The translations under genes and the position numbers were made by a program. The notes beneath the pieces are model-generated. The model had not been told where the DNA came from. It did no database searches and saw only the letters and a program-made list of their open reading frames with translations. Shown here piece by piece: positions 8,465 through 16,506 of a stretch of 64,000 bases of DNA (positions within the stretch are counted from its first letter, which is position 1; each line of letters begins with the position of its first letter). The DNA is taken from NCBI RefSeq assembly GCF_900101545.1, contig NZ_FMZU01000012.1, positions 1 through 64,000 of the forward strand, in the 5' to 3' direction. The DNA comes from Variovorax sp. CF079. GTDB lineage: Bacteria; Pseudomonadota; Gammaproteobacteria; Burkholderiales; Burkholderiaceae_C.

Positions 8465-9141
8465 GCCGAATCCTCATCGTCGAAGACGAAGCCGACATCG
8501 CCTCGGTGCTGCAGGACTACCTGCGCCATGCCGGCCACGAGACCGAGCACATGGCCGATGGCCACAGCGCGCTGGCCCGCATGCTCGAGGCGCCGCCCGA
8601 CCTCAGCCTGCTGGACATCATGCTGCCGGGCCTCGATGGCCTGAGTGTGCTGCGGCAGGCCCGCGTGCACACCCGGCACCCGATCATCATGCTCACCGCG
8701 CGCATCGAGGAGGTCGACCGCCTGCTTGGCCTGGAACTGGGCGCCGACGACTACGTGTGCAAGCCCTTCTCGCCGCGCGAAGTCGTAGCGCGCGTGAAGG
8801 CTGTTCTGCGGCGCGTTCAAACCGAAGAGGCGGCGGACAAGGCGACCGCGTCCCTCCAGTTGGACGACGTGCACTGGCGCGCATCGCTGAACGGCACCGC
8901 GCTCAACCTGACGCGGCGCGAGTTCCGTCTGCTGCAGGCGATGTCTCGGCACCCCGGCCGCATCTTCTCGCGCGCCCGGCTCCTGGAACTGGCCTACGAG
9001 GACGACGCCGACGTGTCCGAACGGGCCGTGGACAGCCACGTCAAGAACCTGCGCCGCAAGCTCTCGTGCGCCGCACCCTCGCACGACTGGATCCGTTCCG
9101 TCTACGGTGTGGGCTTCGCGTTCGAGGCGCCGCTCGAATAG
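8461..9141 (+). CDS. OmpR-family response regulator, BaeR-like (second copy, cognate to the kinase)
   Basis: The start is the ATG at 8461, overlapping the kinase stop by 4 bases; the reading frame is open far upstream but that is only a shadow of the kinase gene. The 226 residues comprise a receiver domain (acidic VEDE, Asp52 in LSLLDIMLPGLDG, Lys in YVCKPFSPREVVARVKAVL) and a winged-helix output domain ending IRSVYGVGFAFEAPLE. The block ARIEEVDRLLGLELGADDYV is close to BaeR. Coupled translation with the kinase makes it the probable direct partner; the first copy at 6119 may add a second output from one sensor. Confidence 0.93.
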   Translation: MSRILIVEDEADIASVLQDYLRHAGHETEHMADGHSALARMLEAPPDLSLLDIMLPGLDGLSVLRQARVHTRHPIIMLTARIEEVDRLLGLELGADDYVCKPFSPREVVARVKAVLRRVQTEEAADKATASLQLDDVHWRASLNGTALNLTRREFRLLQAMSRHPGRIFSRARLLELAYEDDADVSERAVDSHVKNLRRKLSCAAPSHDWIRSVYGVGFAFEAPLE

Positions 9142-9153
9142 GAATAGGAAACC

Positions 9154-9175
9154 CTTCCCAGATTTCTCCCAAGTC
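9154..9175 (+). promoter_or_regulatory. Box C: putative BaeR-like site before the small lipoprotein gene
   Basis: CTTCCCAGATTTCTCCCAAG (9154-9173) lies about 40 bases before the ATG at 9216. It is the closest match to Box A at 268-288 (CTCCCAGATTTCTCCGAACT on the minus strand). The core TTTCTCC is also, from memory, the core of the reported E. coli BaeR box. Confidence 0.5.
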
Positions 9176-9215
9176 GATTCGCACACTTCGTCCCATCCCT
9201 CGACTGGATGAACGA

Positions 9216-9500
9216 ATGAAAACGACACACGCCTGCACGGCCCTTCTGCTGGCCGCGACCTTGACGGGTTGCATCATGCTGCCGCCCCCGCCTCCACCGT
9301 TCGCGCCGCCGCCCCGGCCCGGCGCTTCGATGCCGCCCTTCGCCTACCGCGGACCGCCTCCGGAAGTGTCGGACGCCTGCGCCGGCCAAGCCGAAGGCGC
9401 GCGCTTCGAGATGCCGGGGCGGCGCGGCGACACCCTCTCGGGCACCTGCGAGCGAGCTCCCGATGGCAGGCTGATCCTGAGGCCGGACGGTTCGCGCTGA
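9216..9500 (+). CDS. Small proline-rich lipoprotein
   Basis: I chose the ATG at 9216, which gives 94 residues with a standard lipoprotein signal (CTALLLAATLTGC; lipobox LTGC). The mature protein opens with a polyproline run (LPPPPPPFAPPPRPG) and then a short domain with two cysteines (DACAGQ and SGTCER) that could form a disulfide. I do not recognise a named family. Its position after the two-component genes, with Box C just upstream, suggests it is a target of that system and acts in the envelope. The proline run echoes the proline-rich periplasmic region of the kinase, but a link is only a guess. Confidence 0.7.
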   Translation: MKTTHACTALLLAATLTGCIMLPPPPPPFAPPPRPGASMPPFAYRGPPPEVSDACAGQAEGARFEMPGRRGDTLSGTCERAPDGRLILRPDGSR

Positions 9501-9551
9501 CATTTCCCCGCGGAGGGCGGGGAAACCCTGATCGGCAGCCAGCTTGTATAT

Positions 9552-9590
9552 CGATATAGTAAACCGGTACAGTAAATCGATACACCGCGA
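9552..9590 (+). repeat. Three 13-bp tandem repeats in the TRAP operon promoter region
   Basis: CGATATAGTAAAC (9552-9564), CGGTACAGTAAAT (9565-9577) and CGATACACCGCGA (9578-9590) form a direct repeat with a 13-bp period; the third copy matches only in its first half. The stretch is AT-rich compared with its surroundings and lies 38 bases before dctP. It could be the operator of the LacI regulator encoded at 12551 or overlap the promoter. Confidence 0.6.
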
Positions 9591-9628
9591 TTCTGTGCAC
9601 TCTTTCGATACAAGACTGGAGACAAAGC

Positions 9629-10657
9629 ATGGTTTCGATCCCACGCCGCCGATTCGTGCATGCGGGCGCTGCCGCATCGCTGGCCGCCCTTGCAGGATTT
9701 CCTGCCCTCGTCCGCGCGCAATCGACCATTGCGCTGCGCTTCTCCTCCTCGATGCTGGCGGACGACAACGCCGCCCACTACGTGTGGTGCCAGCGCCTGC
9801 AGGCCAATCTCAAGGCGGCCGTCGGCGACGCCATCCGCATCGACTACTTCCCCAACAACCAGCTGGGCAAGGAAAGCGACGTGGTTCAGCAGGTGAAGGT
9901 CGGCTCGGTCGACATGATGGTGACCGGCTCCTCCATCTTCGCCACCATCTCGCCCGAGATCGGCATGCTCGACCTGGGCTACCTGTTCGACAGCTACGCC
10001 CATGCCGGCAAGGCGCTCGAAGGCCCGGCCGGGACAACCCTCAACGAACTGCTGCAGAAGCGCTCGGGCTGCACCATCCTGACCTGGGCCTCGCACTTCG
10101 GCGCGCGCAGCGTCTACACCAAGGCACCGGTCAAGTCGCTGGCGGAGATCAAGGGCGTGAAGCTGCGCGTGCTGCCCACGCCGGCCTTCATCGAGACTTT
10201 CAAGCTGATGGGCGCGATCCCCACCCCGATTCCCTTCGGCGAGCTCTACATGGCGGCGCAGACCGGCGTGGTCGACGGCTTCGAGCACGATGCGGCCACG
10301 GTGCTGGCCAGCAAGCTCAACGAGGTGGTCAAGTCCTGCTGGCTCACCGAGCACCTGTTCAGCCCGATGGTGGTGGTGATCGGCAAGCGCGGCATGGACA
10401 AGATCCCCGCCAGCCTGCGCCCGGCCTTCCTGAAGGCGGTCCACGATGCGACCACGCAGCAGCGCGCCATCGCGAGCGACAAGGGCAAGGCCGCGATCGA
10501 GGAACTGCAGCGCAAGGGCATGAGCTTCTTCCCGATGGCCGCGGCCGACCGCGCCGCTGTGCGCAAGGAGATGGAAAGCAGGCTCTGGGCCGACTTCGCC
10601 AAGCAGTACCCGGTGACGGCGCCGCTCTTCGCTGCCGTCAACGCGGCCAGGGCCTGA
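9629..10657 (+). CDS. dctP: TRAP transporter substrate-binding protein (DctP family)
   Basis: This 342-residue periplasmic protein captures a small organic acid and hands it to the TRAP permease encoded next. It starts with a twin-arginine-like signal (RRRFVHAGAAASLAALAGF), and the mature part has typical DctP features: ALRFSSSM, FPNNQLGKESDVVQQVKVGS, the conserved arginine region GVKLRVLPTP that binds the carboxylate, and the later GELYMAAQTGVVDGFE. The permease starts 4 bases after the stop. The operon also encodes a hydroxyacid dehydrogenase and a lactonase-like amidohydrolase, so a hydroxy or sugar acid is a likely substrate, but that is inference. Confidence 0.94.
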   Translation: MVSIPRRRFVHAGAAASLAALAGFPALVRAQSTIALRFSSSMLADDNAAHYVWCQRLQANLKAAVGDAIRIDYFPNNQLGKESDVVQQVKVGSVDMMVTGSSIFATISPEIGMLDLGYLFDSYAHAGKALEGPAGTTLNELLQKRSGCTILTWASHFGARSVYTKAPVKSLAEIKGVKLRVLPTPAFIETFKLMGAIPTPIPFGELYMAAQTGVVDGFEHDAATVLASKLNEVVKSCWLTEHLFSPMVVVIGKRGMDKIPASLRPAFLKAVHDATTQQRAIASDKGKAAIEELQRKGMSFFPMAAADRAAVRKEMESRLWADFAKQYPVTAPLFAAVNAARA

Positions 10658-10661
10658 GACC

Positions 10662-12533
10662 ATGTCCGCGGTTGCCGCACCCGCGCTGGGCTTTCGCCAC
10701 GACACCGTCTCGGGCGGCTGGCTCAGCGCACTGAACCGCTGGACCGAGATCCTGTCGGCCGTCGTGCTGGCGGCCGACGTGGTCGTGGTCTTCCTCTCGG
10801 TCGTGTTCCGCTACTTCCTGCACGACCCGGTGGACTGGGCCGAGGAGATCGCACGTGCGCTGATGATCGTGCTGGTCTTCTTCGGCGCTGCCACCGTGCT
10901 CGCGCGCAGCCAGCACGTGGGCATCGACCTGTTCCGCCACCTGCTGCCCGCGCACTGGCAGCCGGCGCTGATGCAGGTGAGCCACTGGATCATCGCGGGC
11001 GTGGCCGCGAGCCTCTTCGTCTCGTCGACCCTGCTGCTCGTCGACACCTACGGACAGACCACCTCGATCGGCCTGCCGCAATGGCTCTACGTCTATCCGG
11101 TGGTGATCGGCAGCCTGTTCATGACGCTGTTCGGCCTGGCCAATGCGCTCAACGGTCCGCGCCGCGTGGTGCTCGGTACGCTGGCTGCCTGCGTGCTGCT
11201 CGCGGCGACGGTCTTCGGCTGGAACGCGCTGGTGCCGCAGCATGCGATCCCGAGCGGCCTGCTGCTGGCGGCCGGCTTCATCGGCGGGCTGGTGCTGGGC
11301 GTGCCGATCGGCTTCGTGCTGGCCTTCTCGGCGCTGCTCTACTTTCTCTCCGATCCTTCGCTGCCGATGCTGATCTACTCGCAGCAGGTCATGGCCGGCA
11401 CCGACCACTTCGTGCTGCTGGCCATTCCCTTCTTCGTGCTGGCCGGCCTGCTGATGGAGTCCAACGGCATGTCCTCGCGGCTGATCGAGCTGCTGCTGCG
11501 CATCTTCGGCCGCGTGCGCGGCGGGCTGGGCCTGATCACCATCACCGCGACTGCCTTCTTCTCGGGTGTGTCGGGCTCCAAGCTGGCCGACATCGCCGCG
11601 GTGGGCGGCATCGTGATGCCGGCGGTGCGCCGCACCAAGCAGGACCCGAATGAAGCCGCGGGCCTCTTGGCCTGCACGGCCGTGATGGCCGAGACCATCC
11701 CGCCCTGCATCAACATGATCATCATGGGCTTCGTGGCCAACATCTCGATCGCCGGCCTTTTCATGGCCGGCCTGGTGCCCGCGGCCGTGATGGCGCTGAC
11801 GCTGGGCGCGCTGGCGATCATCGTCGGGCGCAAGATCAATCCCGACGATGCCTTCGAAAAGCGCACGCCGCTTTTCAAACTGCTCGGCGGCGCGCTGGTC
11901 GCGATCGTCATGGTGGGCATGATCGGCAAAGGCGTGACCTCGGGCGTCGCGACCTCGACCGAGGTCTCGGCCTTCGCCGTGGTCTATGCGCTGGTGGTCG
12001 GCAGCCTGGCCTTCCGCGAGCTCAGCGCGCGCGCCATGGCGCAGCTCTTCGTGCGCTCGGCCTCGATGGCGGGCAGCATCCTGTTCATCGTCGCGGCCGC
12101 GTCCAGCGTGTCCTTCGCGCTGACCATCGAGCAGATCCCGCAGCTGGTGTCGTCCACCATGATCGCCTTCGCGCAGCAGTACGGCAGCGTGATGTTCATC
12201 CTGCTGTCGGTGGCGATCATGATCGTCTTCGGCGCCGTGCTCGAAGGCGCGCCGGCGCTGATCATCTTCGGCCCGCTGCTGACGCCGATCGCGCAGCAGC
12301 TGGGCATCAACCCGCTGCACTTCGGCACGGTGATGGTGATCGCGATGGGCCTGGGCCTGTTCGCGCCGCCCATCGGTCTCGGCCTGTTCGCCACCTGCGC
12401 GATCACCGGCACCGAGGTGAAGAACGTGGCCCGGCCCATGATGAAATACCTGGCAGTGCTCCTGGTGACGCTGGTCGTGCTGGTGCTCGTCCCGTCGTTC
12501 TCCTTGTGGCTCCCGAACCGGCTCGGGCTGTAG
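10662..12533 (+). CDS. TRAP transporter permease, fused small and large subunits (DctQM)
   Basis: This 623-residue inner membrane protein joins the four-helix DctQ subunit (about residues 25-170, with DWAEEIARALMIVLVFFGAA typical of DctQ) to the DctM subunit (from about residue 205; GLVLGVPIGFVLAFSALLY, GVSGSKLADIAAVGGIVMP, MAETIPPCINMIIMG, GLGLFAPPIGLGLFATCA). DctM takes up the substrate with sodium ions by an elevator mechanism. Fused DctQM permeases are known in many proteobacteria. It lies directly after dctP and 17 bases before the LacI gene, so the group is one transcription unit. Confidence 0.94.
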   Translation: MSAVAAPALGFRHDTVSGGWLSALNRWTEILSAVVLAADVVVVFLSVVFRYFLHDPVDWAEEIARALMIVLVFFGAATVLARSQHVGIDLFRHLLPAHWQPALMQVSHWIIAGVAASLFVSSTLLLVDTYGQTTSIGLPQWLYVYPVVIGSLFMTLFGLANALNGPRRVVLGTLAACVLLAATVFGWNALVPQHAIPSGLLLAAGFIGGLVLGVPIGFVLAFSALLYFLSDPSLPMLIYSQQVMAGTDHFVLLAIPFFVLAGLLMESNGMSSRLIELLLRIFGRVRGGLGLITITATAFFSGVSGSKLADIAAVGGIVMPAVRRTKQDPNEAAGLLACTAVMAETIPPCINMIIMGFVANISIAGLFMAGLVPAAVMALTLGALAIIVGRKINPDDAFEKRTPLFKLLGGALVAIVMVGMIGKGVTSGVATSTEVSAFAVVYALVVGSLAFRELSARAMAQLFVRSASMAGSILFIVAAASSVSFALTIEQIPQLVSSTMIAFAQQYGSVMFILLSVAIMIVFGAVLEGAPALIIFGPLLTPIAQQLGINPLHFGTVMVIAMGLGLFAPPIGLGLFATCAITGTEVKNVARPMMKYLAVLLVTLVVLVLVPSFSLWLPNRLGL

Positions 12534-12550
12534 CCGAGAAAACCGAATTC

Positions 12551-13648
12551 ATGACCACCATCCAGGACGTCGCCCGCCATGCCGCCGTGTCGGTGAGCAC
12601 CGTGTCCAACGTGCTCAATGGCCGCACCGACCGCATGCGCGCCGAAACGCTGGCGCGCGTCGAGGCGTCGATCCAGGCGCTGCAGTTCCGGCCCAGCAAG
12701 CTGGCCCAGCAGCTGAAGACCGGACAGACGCCGCTCCTGGGCCTGCTGGTGCCGTCGATGGCGAACCCGATGTACGGCTACATCGCGCGCGAGATCGAAA
12801 GCATCGCGCAGGAGCGCTTCGGCTTTCGCCTCCTGATCGGCAGCACCTACCGCGACCGCGAGAAGGAAAGCGCCTTCTTCGAAGACCTGCTGGCGCACGG
12901 CGTGCGGCGCGTGATCGTGATCTCCTCGCTGGCCGACGAGCGCCACTTCGAGTCGGCGGTGGAGCGCGGCATGGTGGTGGTGAGCTACGACCGCGGCGCG
13001 ACGCCGGGCAAGCCTTCGAAGGTGGGCCACGTGATGCCCGACAACTTCGAGGCCGCGCGCCTGGCGACGCAGCACCTGATCGACAAGGGCCACCGGCGCC
13101 TGGCCTTCGCCACCGTGGCCGGCATGACCATGAGCCGCAGCGCCAAGATCGACGGCTTCTTCGCCGCCGCCGAGGCCGCAGGCCTGCGTGCGAGTGCTCA
13201 GGTGCTCGACGGCGGCGCGCTCAACGAATACGGCGATTCGGTGATCGCCGAGGTCGGCCGCGCGACCGCGCTGCAGATCGCAGGCCTACCCGAGCATCCG
13301 ACAGGCATCGTCGCGCTCAACGACCTGATGGCCCTCGGGCTGATGGCGGGACTGCGCGAAGCCGGCCTGCGCGTGCCGGAGGAGGTTTCGGTGGTGGGCA
13401 TCGACGGCCTGTTCCTCGCGACCTTGTCGAACCCGATGCTGAGCACGGTGCAGTTGCCGGTGCGCGAGATGGCGCGCGCCATGGTCGAGCGCGTGATGCA
13501 ACACCCGAGCGAGGCCGGCGAGGACGAACGCGAGCAGGTCTTCGCCGAAGTTCAACTGATCGAACGCGAGTCCGTCGCGCCGCCGCCGCCCGCGGCCGGC
13601 CGGCCCCGCAGCACAAGAAAAACAAAGCCCGAGAAGGCAGCCACATGA
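12551..13648 (+). CDS. LacI-family transcription regulator of the TRAP operon
   Basis: I chose the ATG at 12551 (365 residues) because the helix-turn-helix then begins at once, MTTIQDVARHAAVSVSTVSNVLNG, as LacI proteins do; the frame is open 45 bases further upstream into the permease gene. The remainder is a periplasmic-binding-protein-like sugar or acid sensor (LLGLLVPSMANPMYGYIARE, VALNDLMALGLMAGL, VSVVGIDGLFLA). The C-terminal extension (about 25 residues) is rich in alanine, proline and basic residues. It overlaps the dehydrogenase by 4 bases. It probably controls its own operon, with the tandem repeat at 9552-9590 as candidate operator. Confidence 0.92.
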   Translation: MTTIQDVARHAAVSVSTVSNVLNGRTDRMRAETLARVEASIQALQFRPSKLAQQLKTGQTPLLGLLVPSMANPMYGYIAREIESIAQERFGFRLLIGSTYRDREKESAFFEDLLAHGVRRVIVISSLADERHFESAVERGMVVVSYDRGATPGKPSKVGHVMPDNFEAARLATQHLIDKGHRRLAFATVAGMTMSRSAKIDGFFAAAEAAGLRASAQVLDGGALNEYGDSVIAEVGRATALQIAGLPEHPTGIVALNDLMALGLMAGLREAGLRVPEEVSVVGIDGLFLATLSNPMLSTVQLPVREMARAMVERVMQHPSEAGEDEREQVFAEVQLIERESVAPPPPAAGRPRSTRKTKPEKAAT

Positions 13649-14643
13649 CGACCGTTTTCGTGACGCATCCAGCCGACAAGCTGACGCAGTACTTCGGCCC
13701 CAAGGCCACCCAGGCGCTGGAGGCGATCGCCGAAGTGCGCTTCAATCCCGAGGCGCGCGAGCTCTCGACGCCCGAACTGGTGGCCGCGGCGCAGGGCTGC
13801 GATGCGCTGATCGCGTACCGGCAGACGCCCGGCCCCGAATCGCTCTTCCGCGACCTGCCGCAGTTGGCCGCCTTCGTGCGCTGCGCGGTCGACATCCGCA
13901 CCGTCGACGTCCAGGCCGCGAGCCGGCACGGCGTGCTGGTGACGCAGGCCAGCCCGGGCTTCGTGCCGGCGGTTGCCGAGTGGATCGTCGCCGCGATGGT
14001 CGACCTCGCCCGCGGCATCGGGCGCTACACGCAGGCCTATCACCGCGGCGAGCCGCCGGCGCCCTTCATGGGCCGGCAGTTGCGCGCGTCGACGCTGGGC
14101 ATCATCGGCTTCGGTGCGATCGGCCGTTATCTCGGCGATCTGGCGCAGGCCTTCGGCATGCGCGTGCTGGTCAACGATCCGCAGCCGATCGCCAGGCAGC
14201 CGATGCGCGAGCAGGTCGCGCTGCCGGCGCTGCTGGCGCAGTCCGACTTCGTCGTCTGCCTGGCGCCGGCCAACGCGCAGACCGAGAAGCTCATGAACGC
14301 CGAAGCCTTCGCGGCCATGAAGGCGGGCGCCTTCTTCATCAATGCGGCGCGCGGCGAGCTGGTTGACGACGAGGCCCTGCTCGCCGCGCTCGAATCCGGC
14401 CGCCTGGCCGGCGCCGCGCTCGACGTCGGGCGCGCGCCCGACCAGATGCCCGCGCCGGCGCTCGCGCGCCATCCGCGCGTCGTCGCCACGCCGCACATCG
14501 GCGGGCTCACGCTGCCGGCGGTGGAGCACCAGGCGCTCGAGACCGTGTCTCAGATCGCCGCGCTGATGCGCGGCGAGATGCCGCCCGGCGCCGTGAATGC
14601 GGCGCATGCCACGCGGATTGCGCAATGGAGGCTTGCCGCATGA
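13645..14643 (+). CDS. D-2-hydroxyacid dehydrogenase (NAD-dependent)
   Basis: This 332-residue enzyme belongs to the D-isomer-specific 2-hydroxyacid dehydrogenase family, which interconverts 2-oxo and 2-hydroxy acids with NAD(P)H. The NAD-binding motif is GIIGFGAIGRYLGDLAQAFG; the catalytic arginine-containing stretch is FVRCAVDIRTVDV; INAARGELVDDEALLAALESG and the histidine in PHIGGLTLPAVEHQ complete the active site pattern. Translation is coupled to the LacI gene before it and the amidohydrolase after it by 4-base overlaps, so it works in the same pathway as the TRAP substrate, most likely acting on the imported acid or its product. Confidence 0.9.
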   Translation: MTTVFVTHPADKLTQYFGPKATQALEAIAEVRFNPEARELSTPELVAAAQGCDALIAYRQTPGPESLFRDLPQLAAFVRCAVDIRTVDVQAASRHGVLVTQASPGFVPAVAEWIVAAMVDLARGIGRYTQAYHRGEPPAPFMGRQLRASTLGIIGFGAIGRYLGDLAQAFGMRVLVNDPQPIARQPMREQVALPALLAQSDFVVCLAPANAQTEKLMNAEAFAAMKAGAFFINAARGELVDDEALLAALESGRLAGAALDVGRAPDQMPAPALARHPRVVATPHIGGLTLPAVEHQALETVSQIAALMRGEMPPGAVNAAHATRIAQWRLAA

Positions 14644-15464
14644 CGATTGCTCCCATCGACTACGCCGGCGCCTGCGATTGCCATGTCCACATCTACGAAG
14701 ACGCCTGGCCGCTCGCGCCGACCGCGACCTTCAAGCCGCCGCATGCGCCGGCCTCGGCCTACCGCGAGGTGCAGCAGGCGCTCGGCCTCACGCGCACCAT
14801 CGTGGTCCAGCCCACGGGCTACGGCTTCGACAACCGCTGCACGCTGTCGGCGCTGGAGCAGCTGGGCGCCGAGGCGCGCGGCATCGCGGTGGTGCCGCCC
14901 GAGGTGGCCGATGCCGAGCTCGAGCGCCTGCACCGTGCCGGCATGCGCGGCGTGCGCTTCATGATGTTGTCGGGCGGCCTGCTGCCCTGGTCCAGTCTGG
15001 AGGGCATGGCCGCGCGGATCGCGCCGCTTTCCTGGCACATCAACCTGCAGCTCGACGGGCGCGAGCTGCCGCAGCACATGGCGATGCTGGCGCGCCTGCC
15101 GGGGCGCTTCGTCATTGACCACATCGGCAAGTTCCTCGGACCCGTGGCGCTCGACGGCGAGGCCGTGGGCACACTCTGCCGCCTGCTCGACAAGGGCAAC
15201 TGCTGGATCAAGCTGGCCGCGCCCTACGAGACCTCCAAGAGCGGCCCGCCCGCGTACGCCGACGCTGTGCCGCTCGCGCGCCTGCTGGCCCGGCGCTATC
15301 CCGAGCGCTGCGTCTGGGCCAGCAACTGGCCGCATCCCAACGTCAAGCCCGAGCCCTCCAATGCGGCCCTGCTCGACTGGGCGCTGGCGCTCTTCGACAG
15401 CGAAGCCGCGCGCCGCAAGCTGCTGGTGGACAACCCGGCCGAGCTCTACGGCTTCGCCGCCTAG
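14640..15464 (+). CDS. Amidohydrolase-family protein, LigI-like (2-pyrone-4,6-dicarboxylate lactonase type)
   Basis: The ATG at 14640 overlaps the dehydrogenase stop (ATGA) and gives 274 residues. The TIM-barrel amidohydrolase-2 family is shown by CDCHVHIYED near the N-terminus, WHINLQLDGRELP, FVIDHIGKFLG and VWASNWPHPN, which hold the active-site histidines and aspartate. LigI-type members hydrolyse lactones, often without metal. It is the last gene of the TRAP operon, and so probably opens a lactone or cleaves an acid delivered by that transporter. The exact substrate cannot be told. Confidence 0.85.
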   Translation: MTIAPIDYAGACDCHVHIYEDAWPLAPTATFKPPHAPASAYREVQQALGLTRTIVVQPTGYGFDNRCTLSALEQLGAEARGIAVVPPEVADAELERLHRAGMRGVRFMMLSGGLLPWSSLEGMAARIAPLSWHINLQLDGRELPQHMAMLARLPGRFVIDHIGKFLGPVALDGEAVGTLCRLLDKGNCWIKLAAPYETSKSGPPAYADAVPLARLLARRYPERCVWASNWPHPNVKPEPSNAALLDWALALFDSEAARRKLLVDNPAELYGFAA

Positions 15465-15544
15465 GCCTTACGACGCGCAACGCCGCGTTCCTACATGCGG
15501 CGCCGGCCGCCCGCCCTACGGTGGCGCTCCGGAGGATCGCCGTC

Positions 15545-16498
15545 ATGCCCACATCCAAAACCCCCGCACCGCGCGTCCTGTGGAAGGGCGCCATCAGTTT
15601 CGGCCTGGTCCACATCCCGGTGGCGTTGTACTCGGCCACCGTCGACCACAACATCGACTTCGACTGGCTCGACAAGCGCACCATGGACCCGGTGGGCTAC
15701 AAGCGCGTCAACAAGAAGACCGGCAAGGAGATCGCGCGCGAGCAGATCGTGAAGGGCATCGAGTACGAGGACGGCGAGTACGTGGTGCTGAGCGACAAGG
15801 AAATCGCCGACGCCTACCCCAAGACCACGCAGACCATCGAGATCGAGACCTTCGTGCCGGCCGACAGCATCCCCTTCGTCTACCTCGAGCGGCCCTACTA
15901 CGTCGCGCCGATCAACCGCGGCGGCAAGGTCTACGCGCTGTTGCGCGAAACGCTCAAGCGCGCCGGCCGCATCGGCGTCGCCCGGGTCGTGATCCAGACC
16001 AAGCAGCATCTCGCGGCGCTGGTGCCGGTGGGGCCGGGGCTGGTGCTGAACCTGCTGCGCTGGGGTGCCGACATCCGGCCATGGAAAGACCTGCCCCTGC
16101 CTTCCGAAAGCGCCAAGCAGGTGGGCCTTTCGGAGCGCGAACTCAAGATGGCCGGGGAACTGGTCAAGGACATGAGCTCGGACTGGGACCCCGATGAATT
16201 CAAGGACTCGTTCAAGGACGAGATCATGCGGCTGGTCGACCAGAAGGTCGAAGCGGGCCAGACCGAGGAGGTCACGAAGCTCGAGCCGATCGAGGAACAG
16301 GCAGGGCGTTCTGGCGCGAAGATCCTCGACCTCACCGAGCTGCTGCAGCGCAGCCTGCGCAAGGGCGGCAAGGCGGCGGCTGAAGACGAGGAGGAAGAGC
16401 CGGAAGAAGCCAAGCCGACCCGCAAGCCGGCCGCCAAGGCCACGGCACGCAAGCGCGCGCCGGCCCGCAAGTCCGCATCGCGCCATAAGGCGGCCTGA
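15545..16498 (+). CDS. ku: Ku protein, bacterial non-homologous end joining
   Basis: Bacterial Ku forms a homodimer ring on broken DNA ends and recruits LigD. I chose the ATG at 15545 (317 residues), which has GGAGG ten bases upstream and starts MPTSKTPAPRVLWKGAISFGLVHIPVALYS across two stretches typical of Ku; an in-frame ATG at 15521 would overlap that ribosome site. The central domain is present in full (ERPYYVAPINRGGKVYALLR, WGADIRPW). The C-terminus is a lysine/alanine-rich tail (KPTRKPAAKATARKRAPARK) like the extended tails that bind DNA in some bacterial Ku proteins. ligD begins 8 bases after the stop. Confidence 0.95.
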   Translation: MPTSKTPAPRVLWKGAISFGLVHIPVALYSATVDHNIDFDWLDKRTMDPVGYKRVNKKTGKEIAREQIVKGIEYEDGEYVVLSDKEIADAYPKTTQTIEIETFVPADSIPFVYLERPYYVAPINRGGKVYALLRETLKRAGRIGVARVVIQTKQHLAALVPVGPGLVLNLLRWGADIRPWKDLPLPSESAKQVGLSERELKMAGELVKDMSSDWDPDEFKDSFKDEIMRLVDQKVEAGQTEEVTKLEPIEEQAGRSGAKILDLTELLQRSLRKGGKAAAEDEEEEPEEAKPTRKPAAKATARKRAPARKSASRHKAA

Positions 16499-16506
16499 GG
16501 CAGCGC

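Noticed and set aside
10638..12320. A 560-codon minus-strand open frame opposite the TRAP permease
   Set aside because: Rich in His, Gln, Arg, Asp as expected for the antisense of membrane-protein codons; no homology features.
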